A stretch of 26,946 nucleotides of DNA from CAYXDO01 sp964463485 (GTDB lineage: Bacteria > Myxococcota > Kuafuiibacteriia > Kuafuiibacteriales > Kuafuiibacteriaceae). A model generated the notes under the pieces. That model had not been told where the DNA came from, searched no databases, and saw only the letters and a program-made list of their open reading frames with translations. Shown piece after piece: positions 1 to 7,162 of this stretch; the stretch's first letter is position 1, and the number at the start of each line of letters is the position of its first letter. The stretch covers positions 1 to 26,946 of the forward strand of contig CAYXDO010000155.1 in assembly GCA_964463485.1 (NCBI GenBank), read 5' to 3'. Both the position numbers and the translations under genes were made by a program.

Positions 1-1104
<1,104 letters not shown>

Positions 1105-1198
1105 TGTATTGAAGATATTGAAATATCTGGCTTTGCTCTCGGACTATGTCCTCGAGCTGAATTGACTTGGACCAACAATTTGATCCGTTCGAGCATGC

Positions 1199-1216
1199 TA
1201 TTCAGTTTTCAGAGAC
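1199..1216 (-). promoter_or_regulatory. boxA antitermination site in the rRNA leader
   Basis: The rRNA-strand sequence TCTCTGAAAACTGAATA matches the boxA-type element found in many bacterial rRNA leaders (CTCTTTGAAAACTGAAT-like). It lies about 95 nt before the 16S start and about 20 nt after a boxB-like hairpin, in the order known for NusB/NusE-dependent antitermination. The role is inferred from motif and position. Confidence 0.75.
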
Positions 1217-1235
1217 CGACTTCGTTCGGATTCGC

Positions 1236-1251
1236 CGCTCGTTTGCGAGCG
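1236..1251 (-). promoter_or_regulatory. boxB-like hairpin in the rRNA leader
   Basis: A perfect 6-bp inverted repeat with a four-base loop (CGCTCG, CAAA, CGAGCG on the rRNA strand) lies downstream of the third promoter and upstream of boxA. This is the place and size of boxB in an rRNA nut site. It could also be a simple structural hairpin of the leader. Confidence 0.55.
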
Positions 1252-1276
1252 ACTGCTTCCGTCCGACGGGGCGCGA

Positions 1277-1305
1277 ACCGTGTTCTCGCCCGCTTCGATT
1301 GTCAA
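1277..1305 (-). promoter_or_regulatory. rRNA promoter P3, proximal copy, weak -10
   Basis: On the rRNA strand a perfect TTGACA (-35, 1300-1305) is followed after exactly 17 bp by CACGGT (-10, 1277-1282) and a GC-rich discriminator. It is the downstream copy of a duplicated cassette. Its -10 matches the sigma-70 consensus poorly, so it may be weak or decaying. Confidence 0.5.
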
Positions 1306-1379
1306 TGCGTTTTCTCGTCCGGCTTCGCTTCGCTTCCGCTTGCGCTTCAACGTTCGGCTTTTCGTCGGACGGGGCGTGA

Positions 1380-1408
1380 ATCTTGTTCTCGCCCGATTCG
1401 CTTGTCAA
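1380..1408 (-). promoter_or_regulatory. rRNA promoter P2, upstream copy of the cassette
   Basis: On the rRNA strand TTGACA (1403-1408) is followed after 17 bp by CAAGAT (1380-1385) and a GC-rich discriminator (TCACGCCCC). A purine- and A-rich stretch lies just upstream of the -35. The element is nearly identical in layout to P3, with a period of 103 bp. Confidence 0.6.
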
Positions 1409-1505
1409 CGCTTTTTCTTCGGTCCGTTCAGCTTCGCTTCGTCTTCGTTGCGTTCGCTGTTCGTTCCGCGTTCAAGCGATGCATCGCAATCGCGATGTGT
1501 GGCGG

Positions 1506-1534
1506 CTTATAGAGGCGGCCTTTGGACCCGTCAA
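1506..1534 (-). promoter_or_regulatory. rRNA promoter P1, strongest and most distal
   Basis: On the rRNA strand TTGACG (1529-1534) is followed after 17 bp by TATAAG (1506-1511), five of six matches in both hexamers. A run of seven or eight T just upstream of the -35 can act as an UP-like element, and the discriminator is GC-rich, as expected of growth-rate-controlled rRNA promoters. It starts only about 40 bp after the stop codon of gmk. Confidence 0.75.
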
Positions 1535-1557
1535 TAAAAAAAGAAGCACACTTTCTT
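1535..1557 (-). terminator. Possible weak intrinsic terminator of gmk
   Basis: Just after gmk the transcript can form a short AAGAA/TTCTT stem (1553-1557 with 1541-1545) followed at once by a run of T on the coding strand (1535-1542). The stem is AT-rich and weak. The same T run lies directly upstream of the -35 of rRNA promoter P1, so its main role may be as an UP-like element. Confidence 0.3.
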
Positions 1558-1573
1558 CGATTCGAGCTCGGCC

Positions 1574-2188
1574 TCAGCGCTCCCCCAACAGGGCCTGGAC
1601 GTGGGCCTGCTGGCGCCCCCGGCGTAGTCGCGCCGCCGTGATGATCGCTCGCATGTCCGCGGCCGCCCTTTCGAAATCGTCGTTCACCACCAAGTAGTCA
1701 TATCGTTGGGATTGCCGGATTTCCCCCTGCGCTTCGCTCAGCCGTCGGTCGATCTGATCCAGGGAATCCGTAGCTCGATTCACCAGCCGCCTCCGGAGCT
1801 CCTCCATCGAAGGCGGCAGCAAGAAGATCAGCAGCGCGTCTGGAAAGCGGTCCGAGATCTGCCCGCCTCCCTGAACGTCGATGTCCAAAAACACGTCGAG
1901 GCCCCTGTCGAGCTGCTGCTCCACGGCCGAGAAGCCCGTTCCATACTTCTGGCCGAAGACCTCGGCCCATTCGATGAGCTCCTTGTCCCGGATCATTCGT
2001 TCGAACTCCGCGTCGGGCACGAAGTAGTAGTCTCGCCCGTTCACCTCGTCACCTCGCGGGCGCCGCGTCGTATACGAGATACTGCGCGTCACGCCGTTCA
2101 ACGTGCCTAGCAACGTTCGACAGAGAGACGTCTTCCCCGTTCCAGAAGCAGCCGAGACCACGATCGGAAAGCCACGAGACACGATCAC
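1574..2188 (-). CDS. gmk: Guanylate kinase
   Basis: Guanylate kinase phosphorylates GMP to GDP with ATP in the cytoplasm and is essential for guanine nucleotide supply. The 204-residue product has the usual length. A P-loop SAASGTGKTS spans residues 12-21, the GMP-binding segment with YTTRRPRGDE lies at 39-48, DIDVQGGGQI lies at 102-111, and the lid region with arginines is near 134-150. The start is the GTG at 2188, which overlaps the yicC stop as GTGA, the same coupling seen elsewhere in this run. The longer open frame upstream is antisense-like noise over yicC. In many bacteria gmk follows yicC and precedes rpoZ; here rpoZ is absent and an rRNA operon follows. The family assignment is very secure. 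Confidence 0.97.
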   Translation of the reverse strand: MIVSRGFPIVVSAASGTGKTSLCRTLLGTLNGVTRSISYTTRRPRGDEVNGRDYYFVPDAEFERMIRDKELIEWAEVFGQKYGTGFSAVEQQLDRGLDVFLDIDVQGGGQISDRFPDALLIFLLPPSMEELRRRLVNRATDSLDQIDRRLSEAQGEIRQSQRYDYLVVNDDFERAAADMRAIITAARLRRGRQQAHVQALLGER

Positions 2189-3060
2189 TCCACGTTCTGC
2201 ACCTGTTCGCGTACTCGTTCGATCGCACTCTTCAGCTCCACGACGTGGTGCACCATCGCGGCGCTCGAAGCTTTCTGGCCGAGCGTGTTGGCTTCTCGCG
2301 CGAGCTCCTGGACCAGGAAATCCAATTTCTTGCCTGATCCAGGGTTCGACGCGAGCACCCGAAAATGCTCGACGTGAGCGGCCAGCCTCGCGAGCTCCTC
2401 GGTCACGTCGAATCGCTCGGCGACCAACGACGCCTCCTGCGCTACGCGCGCAGGGTCGAGCGGCTGATCCACCGCGAGCTCGGAGAGCCTCGCAAGGAGC
2501 CTGGCCTTCCTCGCGCCAATCGTGGCGGGAGCTTCTTTGGCCAGCTCGCTCACAAACGCGGAGACTTCGCTCAGCCGCACACCAAGCTCCGCGAGGAGCG
2601 CAGCGCCCTCGCGCGATCTCGAAGCGTCGAGGTCCTCGACCGCTCGCTCCATCGCGCCCTCGATGATCACGTCGACATCGTCTGGCCACGCGGCCCGCGG
2701 GTCCTCGATGACACCGGGAAGCGAGACGATCGACACGAGGTCAACGGGCGGCGGCAGACCGAGCTCCTGGCCGAGGTCGACGAGCGCCCGTTGATAGGCC
2801 GCGGCGAGCCCCGCGTCGATCCGCGGCGCGACTCGGGCGCCGCTACGAACCAAATCGACTACGCCTTCGATTCGACCTCTGACCAGCTTCGCGCGAGCGA
2901 TCGCGTCGAGCCGCGGCCCAAGACGCTCGATGCCCACCGGAAGCCGTATCTTCAGATCGAGGTGCCGATGGTTCACCGAGCGAAGCTCGACGCTCGCAGT
3001 GATGTCGTCCCTGGTCGCGCGAGCGAGGCCGAAGCCGGTCATGCTTCGCAAGGCGAGCAC
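2185..3060 (-). CDS. yicC: YicC-family endoribonuclease
   Basis: YicC proteins are metal-dependent endoribonucleases linked to stationary-phase survival and small-RNA turnover. The 291-residue product has the family length. It opens with the hallmark RSMTGFG near residue 6 and SVELRSVNHRHLDLKIRLP nearby. It closes with the typical GKKLDFLVQELAREANTLGQKA segment of the C-terminal domain (key residues K, D, F, E, N, T) and a final helix rich in Glu and Arg. The GTG at 3060 is chosen because GAGG lies 6 nt upstream; a TTG or the ATG of SMTGFG further in are alternatives. It lies 25 bp after the GT4 gene and overlaps gmk by four bases, so it is probably the fifth gene of the run. Confidence 0.93.
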   Translation of the reverse strand: MLALRSMTGFGLARATRDDITASVELRSVNHRHLDLKIRLPVGIERLGPRLDAIARAKLVRGRIEGVVDLVRSGARVAPRIDAGLAAAYQRALVDLGQELGLPPPVDLVSIVSLPGVIEDPRAAWPDDVDVIIEGAMERAVEDLDASRSREGAALLAELGVRLSEVSAFVSELAKEAPATIGARKARLLARLSELAVDQPLDPARVAQEASLVAERFDVTEELARLAAHVEHFRVLASNPGSGKKLDFLVQELAREANTLGQKASSAAMVHHVVELKSAIERVREQVQNVE

Positions 3061-3085
3061 AGAGAACCTCGCCGCTATCCCAAGG

Positions 3086-4195
3086 TCAATCGCGTCCGTG
3101 AGTCCGGCGGTAGGCGGTGTCGACGAGGGCCGCACGCCGTCGCTCGTCACAGCTCACCTCCGCCCGCGCTCGAGCGAGTCGTCGCATCTCCAAAAACTCC
3201 GGTCCCGTGCGTTGGAGCGCCTTCAGGATCGCATCGGACAGCGCCGCGACGTTCCCTGGCTCGACGATCCATCCAGCACCCGACCCGGCCAACGCATCCT
3301 CGATCGCCGGGTAGCGCGCACCGACGACGGGTACGCCGGCGGCCAACGACTCGAGGACCGCCCGACAGCTCGCATCGTTTCCTTCCTTCAGCAGGACGGA
3401 CAAATCGAGGCTCGCAATGGCATCCGGCAGGTCGGCGTCTCGAAAGCCGTAGAGCGTGGTCGAGGCCCGGACTCCCCTTGTCTCGAGATGCGCTTCGATG
3501 GCGCGCTGCGTCTCTCCTTTGCCGATGAAGACCAGATGGACCGGCCGCGGCGACTTCCCACGAACGATCGCGAAGGCGTCGATGAGGTCTTCTTGTCGGC
3601 GACCTTCTTGGAAACGCGCGACCATCCCGATCACGAACGCATCGACAGGCACGCCCTCGGCGGCTCGAAATTCGCTGCCGCTCCGCGGTGAGAAGCGCTC
3701 GAGGTCCACGCCGCCAGGCACAACGAACACGCGTTCGGAAGAAATGGATGGGTAACTTTCCAGAAGCTTTTCACGGTGAGCTTCGGCGACGACGAAGAAC
3801 CCGTCCGTTTTGCGGTACGCGACCCACTGAGCGCCTCGTCGCTCCGCAGACCTCGGATGGTGGATCGATCGGAAGAGCGGCCGAACACCCGCGAGCGCGG
3901 CGAGCGCGTGATCGTGGGAGGAGTGGGCATGAACGAGATCGAACGACTTGGCGATCCGTTGAAGCCTCTTACGATCCCGGATCGCGAGCGCCAAGCCGCC
4001 CTTCGTGTTGAGCGCGAGCTCATCGATCAACGTGACGATCCCGCGCCCTTTGTCGGCGAGGTTTCCAGGGCGCATCGTGTCGTACGCCAAGGCGACATCG
4101 TGTCCGAGCAATTCCTTCTGCATGCGCGCGAGCGAGAGCGCCGGATCGGCTGGTCCAGTGAGGGTCGCGCTCGAAACGAGATGGAGGATCCTCAT
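3086..4195 (-). CDS. Glycosyltransferase family 4, probable LPS or surface glycan
   Basis: The 369-residue product has a GT-B fold of GT4 type. The N-terminus MRILHLVSSATLTGPADPAL resembles the donor/acceptor loop of the family. FVVPGGVDLERFSP around residue 160-175 is the typical linker between the two domains. The C-terminal half contains VIGMVARFQEGRRQEDLIDA, VFIGKGE and KEGNDASCRAVLESLAAGVP, the degenerate E-x7-E sugar-nucleotide site. The enzyme should transfer a sugar from an activated donor to a lipid-linked or LPS-core acceptor at the inner membrane; the sugar cannot be read from sequence. Its ATG overlaps the stop of the GT9 gene as ATGA. The context with GT9 and GT2 points to lipopolysaccharide core assembly. 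Confidence 0.9.
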   Translation of the reverse strand: MRILHLVSSATLTGPADPALSLARMQKELLGHDVALAYDTMRPGNLADKGRGIVTLIDELALNTKGGLALAIRDRKRLQRIAKSFDLVHAHSSHDHALAALAGVRPLFRSIHHPRSAERRGAQWVAYRKTDGFFVVAEAHREKLLESYPSISSERVFVVPGGVDLERFSPRSGSEFRAAEGVPVDAFVIGMVARFQEGRRQEDLIDAFAIVRGKSPRPVHLVFIGKGETQRAIEAHLETRGVRASTTLYGFRDADLPDAIASLDLSVLLKEGNDASCRAVLESLAAGVPVVGARYPAIEDALAGSGAGWIVEPGNVAALSDAILKALQRTGPEFLEMRRLARARAEVSCDERRRAALVDTAYRRTHGRD

Positions 4196-5178
4196 TCACT
4201 CACCAGCAAAGCATCGACCTTCGCGCGAACCAGCTCGGGGCTGAGCTCCTTCAAACATCGGTGATGACCGAGCGGACACCGGTGATGGCCATGCTCTCCG
4301 CAAGGCCTACACTCGAGCTCGATGGACGCGACCGCCTCGCGTTCGCCGAGCTCGTGTCGCGCCTCTGTCGTCGGCCCGAAGATCGCCACCACAGGCACGT
4401 TCATCGCGCGAGCGAGGTGCGTGGGTCCGGTGTCTCCGCCGATCAAGAGATCGACACTCGCGATGCGCACGATCAAATCCCCGACCGATCCTCCTAAACC
4501 GTCGAGAATCTCGGCTCTCGTCCCTGACGCGCGGACCGGTTCGAAGAGCTCTCGCTCGCGATCCGCTCCGATCAACAACACCGCGAATCGCTCGTCGAGC
4601 TTCGCCACGAATCGAGCCGCGAGCTCAGAGGGCCAACGTTTGGTAGCCCATTCGGATCCGAGGCACAGCCCGAGGACCGTACGGCTCGAAGGGCGTGCGA
4701 CCACCGGGCGTGTGATCGTGCCTGCGAGCGAAACGTCGCCGAGGGGGTCCGAGATGATCCGAAGTCGAGCCCGCACGAAAGGATCGGACGCCTCGAGGGG
4801 CACGGTCTGGGAAAAAAACGCTCTCGTCGAAAGCCTCCGCGCGCCGATTCGCCTGCCGATTCCGGCAAGAGCGACGAGCATTGCGCTTCTCGGTGACGGA
4901 TGGGGCACGACGGCCGTGTCGTAACCTGCGCCTCGAAGCTCGTCCGCAACGGCGAGCAGTCCCTTCGGCCCGCGATGGCGACCTCTCTTGTCGAAGACGT
5001 GCACTCGATCGACGCCGACGATTCGTTCGGCGATCGCCTCAGTGGGCGGGCGGACCACGAGACCGATCGATGTTATGTGCTCAAATTTTTTTCGACAGGC
5101 TCGGACGAGCGGGCCGTCGAACACGACGTCTCCGAGAAACGCTGGATCGACGATCACCAATCGCGTCGGGTCCATCAT
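4192..5178 (-). CDS. Glycosyltransferase family 9, heptosyltransferase-like
   Basis: The product has 328 residues and matches ADP-heptose:LPS heptosyltransferases (WaaC/WaaF/WaaQ group). The N-terminus reads RLVIVDPAFLGDVVFDGPLV, the usual first beta-strand and loop, where the family has GDxxxxTP. The C-terminal domain has GLCLGSEWATKRWP, GGDTGPTHLARAMNVPVVAI and FGPT, the ADP-sugar site. Near the end ECRPCGEHGHHRCPLGHHRC resembles the Cys-rich CPLGHHRCM segment of WaaF-type enzymes. The ATG at 5178 overlaps the GT2 stop as ATGA, and the stop overlaps the GT4 start. The likely role is addition of heptose or a related sugar to the LPS inner core. Whether it acts like WaaC, WaaF or WaaQ cannot be told. 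Confidence 0.9.
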   Translation of the reverse strand: MMDPTRLVIVDPAFLGDVVFDGPLVRACRKKFEHITSIGLVVRPPTEAIAERIVGVDRVHVFDKRGRHRGPKGLLAVADELRGAGYDTAVVPHPSPRSAMLVALAGIGRRIGARRLSTRAFFSQTVPLEASDPFVRARLRIISDPLGDVSLAGTITRPVVARPSSRTVLGLCLGSEWATKRWPSELAARFVAKLDERFAVLLIGADRERELFEPVRASGTRAEILDGLGGSVGDLIVRIASVDLLIGGDTGPTHLARAMNVPVVAIFGPTTEARHELGEREAVASIELECRPCGEHGHHRCPLGHHRCLKELSPELVRAKVDALLVSE

Positions 5179-5963
5179 TCGTTTGATTGGACCTTCGCAG
5201 GACCAAATCGAGAGAGCTCCCAGAGCCGGACGTACTTCTGAAAGACTTCTGCCGCTTGAAGGCCCGACATGACGAGACCCGTCGTCCCGTCGAGGAAGCC
5301 GAGCTGAATGAAATACGCGCGGAAGAACCGCCCAACGGTGTGGAGGAAGATCGCGCTCGTCCCGGCGCGGCGTCCTCGTGCGTGGGCAGCCAGAGCCCAG
5401 TGCTCGGCGTATCGCGCAGACTTTTCGACGAAACGCCCGACCGATCCAAAGGTGTGGTGCTCGACGTGCGCCCTCAGACGACCGACGGGTCCGTCGCATA
5501 CGAGTCGTTCGTGCACGGGCCGACTCGCGTCATAGCGGCAGCTGGCTTTTTGAAACAACCGAATGTGACGATCCGGATAATAGCCCGCGCGTCGGATCCA
5601 CTCGCCGCGGAAGTAGTTCTTAAAAGGGACTTCGAAGGCCACGAAGCGTGGTCCGCTTTGGAGGACACGAGCGACCTCGTCGGCGAGCGCGGGTGTCACG
5701 ACTTCGTCGGCATCGACCGTGAGCAACCACGGCGATCGGCCGACGGTCCGAGCGAACTCGCGCTGCGCTCCGTAACTCTCGAAGGGATGGTCGACGATCC
5801 GAGCTCCGTGCGCGCGCGCGCGCTCGACGGTGTCGTCGCTCGATCCAGAGTCGACGATCACGATCTCTTCACAGAAGGTCAGCGCCGAGAGACAGCGGTC
5901 GATGTTGCCAGCCTCGTTCTTCGTGATGACGACCGCGGAGAGCCCAGGCACCTTTTCGGTCAC
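5175..5963 (-). CDS. Glycosyltransferase family 2, WaaE/LgtF-like
   Basis: The 262-residue product is a GT-A fold glycosyltransferase. It has LSAVVITKNEAGNIDRCL at residues 8-25, IVIVDSGSSDDTVERA around 35-50 and LTVDADEVVTP near 82-92, where DAD is the metal/nucleotide-sugar site. Further on GYYPDRHIRLF is typical of the LPS-core beta-1,4-glucosyltransferase group (WaaE, KdtX, LgtF). A hydrophobic C-terminal helix may hold it on the membrane. The start is a GTG at 5963, 7 bp after the upstream gene; no strong ribosome binding site is visible, so translation may rely on coupling. It should add a hexose to core heptose; the exact donor is not determined by sequence. Confidence 0.88.
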   Translation of the reverse strand: MTEKVPGLSAVVITKNEAGNIDRCLSALTFCEEIVIVDSGSSDDTVERARAHGARIVDHPFESYGAQREFARTVGRSPWLLTVDADEVVTPALADEVARVLQSGPRFVAFEVPFKNYFRGEWIRRAGYYPDRHIRLFQKASCRYDASRPVHERLVCDGPVGRLRAHVEHHTFGSVGRFVEKSARYAEHWALAAHARGRRAGTSAIFLHTVGRFFRAYFIQLGFLDGTTGLVMSGLQAAEVFQKYVRLWELSRFGPAKVQSNE

Positions 5964-5970
5964 GGAAGAT

Positions 5971-6843
5971 TCAGCGGACCTCGGGCGTCATTCGCCGATC
6001 GACGAGGAGCACTTTTCCGGGATCGAGCGTGGAGAAGCCTGAGCGCTGCGCGTCTTCGTTCGAAAGAAACCCAGCTTCGAGGACGACAGCGCGGAAGTTC
6101 TTGAGAGTGGAGGCGAGATGGGACGGATCGAGCTTGGTAGCAAACGGCGCGTCTTGAATCTCCAGCCCGTCCTGACGTCGATAGTGCAGACGAGACCCGA
6201 GCGACGACGCGAGCAAGAGCCTCCCGTTCGACAAGAACAAACGCGCGGAGAGCTCCGCGCCGCCCTCTTTCGCGAGCATCGCGATCGTCTCGGACGCGTG
6301 TTTGAACGTCTCGGCGACACTCGAGCCGTCGACGAGCGGATCGGACACGAGGCCCCGCGCGTGAAGCTCCCGAAGGACGACGGCGAACGCGAGGGCCGAC
6401 GGGTCTGCGTCGTGAAAGTCGCTCTTGATGTATCCGGGCAGACGATCCCGAATCGTCGAGCCACCTTGGGCGAGCGAGGAAAAATCTCCGATCGCCGAGA
6501 ACAACCAGTGCCGAAATCGAAAGGGTTGCTCGAGATCGAGCGAGGCGCGATGCATGGCATCGACGACTGTCAACAATATCCGACTGCGCGCGGACTCCGC
6601 GAACTCGTACAGGGATCGGGAAGGCAGCAACCCGCCTGGCTTGCGCACGGTAAGCGCGTGCATGTCTTGGTAATAGCCGAGCCCCCAGACGTCTCCGTCG
6701 ACCGGCGATGCAGCACCGACGCCCGGCGAGGTTGCGGGCGCTTCGGAATGGTAGCGGCCCACCCTGAGCTTCTGCTCGAGGGAATAGATCAGCGAAGGCA
6801 TGTGCTCCGCGTCCGTGACGATCGCCGCCAACACCTGGGTCAT
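5971..6843 (-). CDS. Class-II glutamine-amidotransferase-like protein lacking the catalytic Cys
   Basis: The 290-residue product resembles the YafJ/EgtC group of class II glutamine amidotransferases. DVWGLGYYQDMHALTVRKP (51-69) matches the GHGWGxGWY...RKP region. QPFRFRHWLFSAIGDF matches the HPFrygRWLFaHNG region, and RDRLPGYI and SARLFLSNGRLLLAS match later family segments. In active members the chain begins Met-Cys and the Cys attacks glutamine. Here it begins MTQVLAAIV, and the Asn-Gly pair after WLF is replaced by Gly-Asp. It is therefore probably not a glutaminase; a binding or regulatory role is inferred. GAGG lies 8 nt upstream of the ATG. It is first in the leftward run before the glycosyltransferases. 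Confidence 0.72.
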   Translation of the reverse strand: MTQVLAAIVTDAEHMPSLIYSLEQKLRVGRYHSEAPATSPGVGAASPVDGDVWGLGYYQDMHALTVRKPGGLLPSRSLYEFAESARSRILLTVVDAMHRASLDLEQPFRFRHWLFSAIGDFSSLAQGGSTIRDRLPGYIKSDFHDADPSALAFAVVLRELHARGLVSDPLVDGSSVAETFKHASETIAMLAKEGGAELSARLFLSNGRLLLASSLGSRLHYRRQDGLEIQDAPFATKLDPSHLASTLKNFRAVVLEAGFLSNEDAQRSGFSTLDPGKVLLVDRRMTPEVR

Positions 6844-7058
6844 CTGTCAAACCTCGAAACCGCTCGTCGTTCGAGCCAGGTCCTGACGAGATCGTAGGGC
6901 ACTCGATGGACCTGCCGCAATGGAATCGACTGATCCAAATCCGCGCACCCCATCTGGCGTGGGCTCGGATGCGTCGACCCCATGACGAAGACCCGCGGCC
7001 CGCACAAGCTGCTCGACATTGCTCCAAAATCGGGAATAACGATAGGGACGCGGAGCAA
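6840..7058 (-). CDS. Small uncharacterised ORF before the amidotransferase-like gene
   Basis: This 72-residue frame (TTG start at 7058) ends with a TGA that overlaps the next ATG as ATGA, the same arrangement used between genes of the run below. The frame stays open upstream for at least 100 bp without a good start, giving a peptide with GWFREAPKGLAQLLRVPIV, then GPRVFVMGSTHPSPRQMGC and VPYDLVRTWLERRA. Third positions are GC-rich, as in real genes here. No family is recognised. It may be a genuine small gene or the 3' remnant of a longer gene broken near the divergent dnaK-like gene. The surrounding 6844-7162 region (319 bp) is otherwise the divergent promoter space and shows no clear sigma-70 promoter. 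Confidence 0.3.
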   Translation of the reverse strand: MLRVPIVIPDFGAMSSSLCGPRVFVMGSTHPSPRQMGCADLDQSIPLRQVHRVPYDLVRTWLERRAVSRFDR

Positions 7059-7162
7059 CTGCGCAAGGCCCTTCGGAGCTTCTCGAAACCATCCAGTCGA
7101 TCGAGGGGCTTGAACGCGGGCGCGAACCGAGGTGTGCTCTGGCGCCGGAGAAGGAGAGTCGA

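Larger units (their letters stand above)
1260..1443. repeat. Tandem duplication of an rRNA promoter cassette, two copies of about 80 bp
   Basis: Copy A (about 1260-1340) and copy B (about 1363-1443) align over a GAAGCGAAGC block, an A-rich block, TTGACA, a spacer ending GGGCGAGAA, the -10 region, a shared CGCCCCGTC and a closing GGACG-type end. The offset is 103 bp. The core of 55 bp (1260-1314 and 1363-1417) aligns without gaps with about ten differences. The duplication accounts for two of the three promoters upstream of the 16S gene. The rest of 1105-1573 holds the leader, P1 and purine-rich low-complexity sequence; no gene is visible there. Confidence 0.8.

Noticed and set aside
2103..4264. 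Long plus-strand frames over yicC, gmk and the GT4 gene
   Set aside because: All are antisense to genes with firm family motifs and have Arg/Ser/Pro-rich composition without domains.
7110..7140. CTTGAA as a heat-shock (sigma-32) -35 before the dnaK-like gene
   Set aside because: No CCCCAT-type -10 follows at the right distance, and no CIRCE inverted repeat is present.
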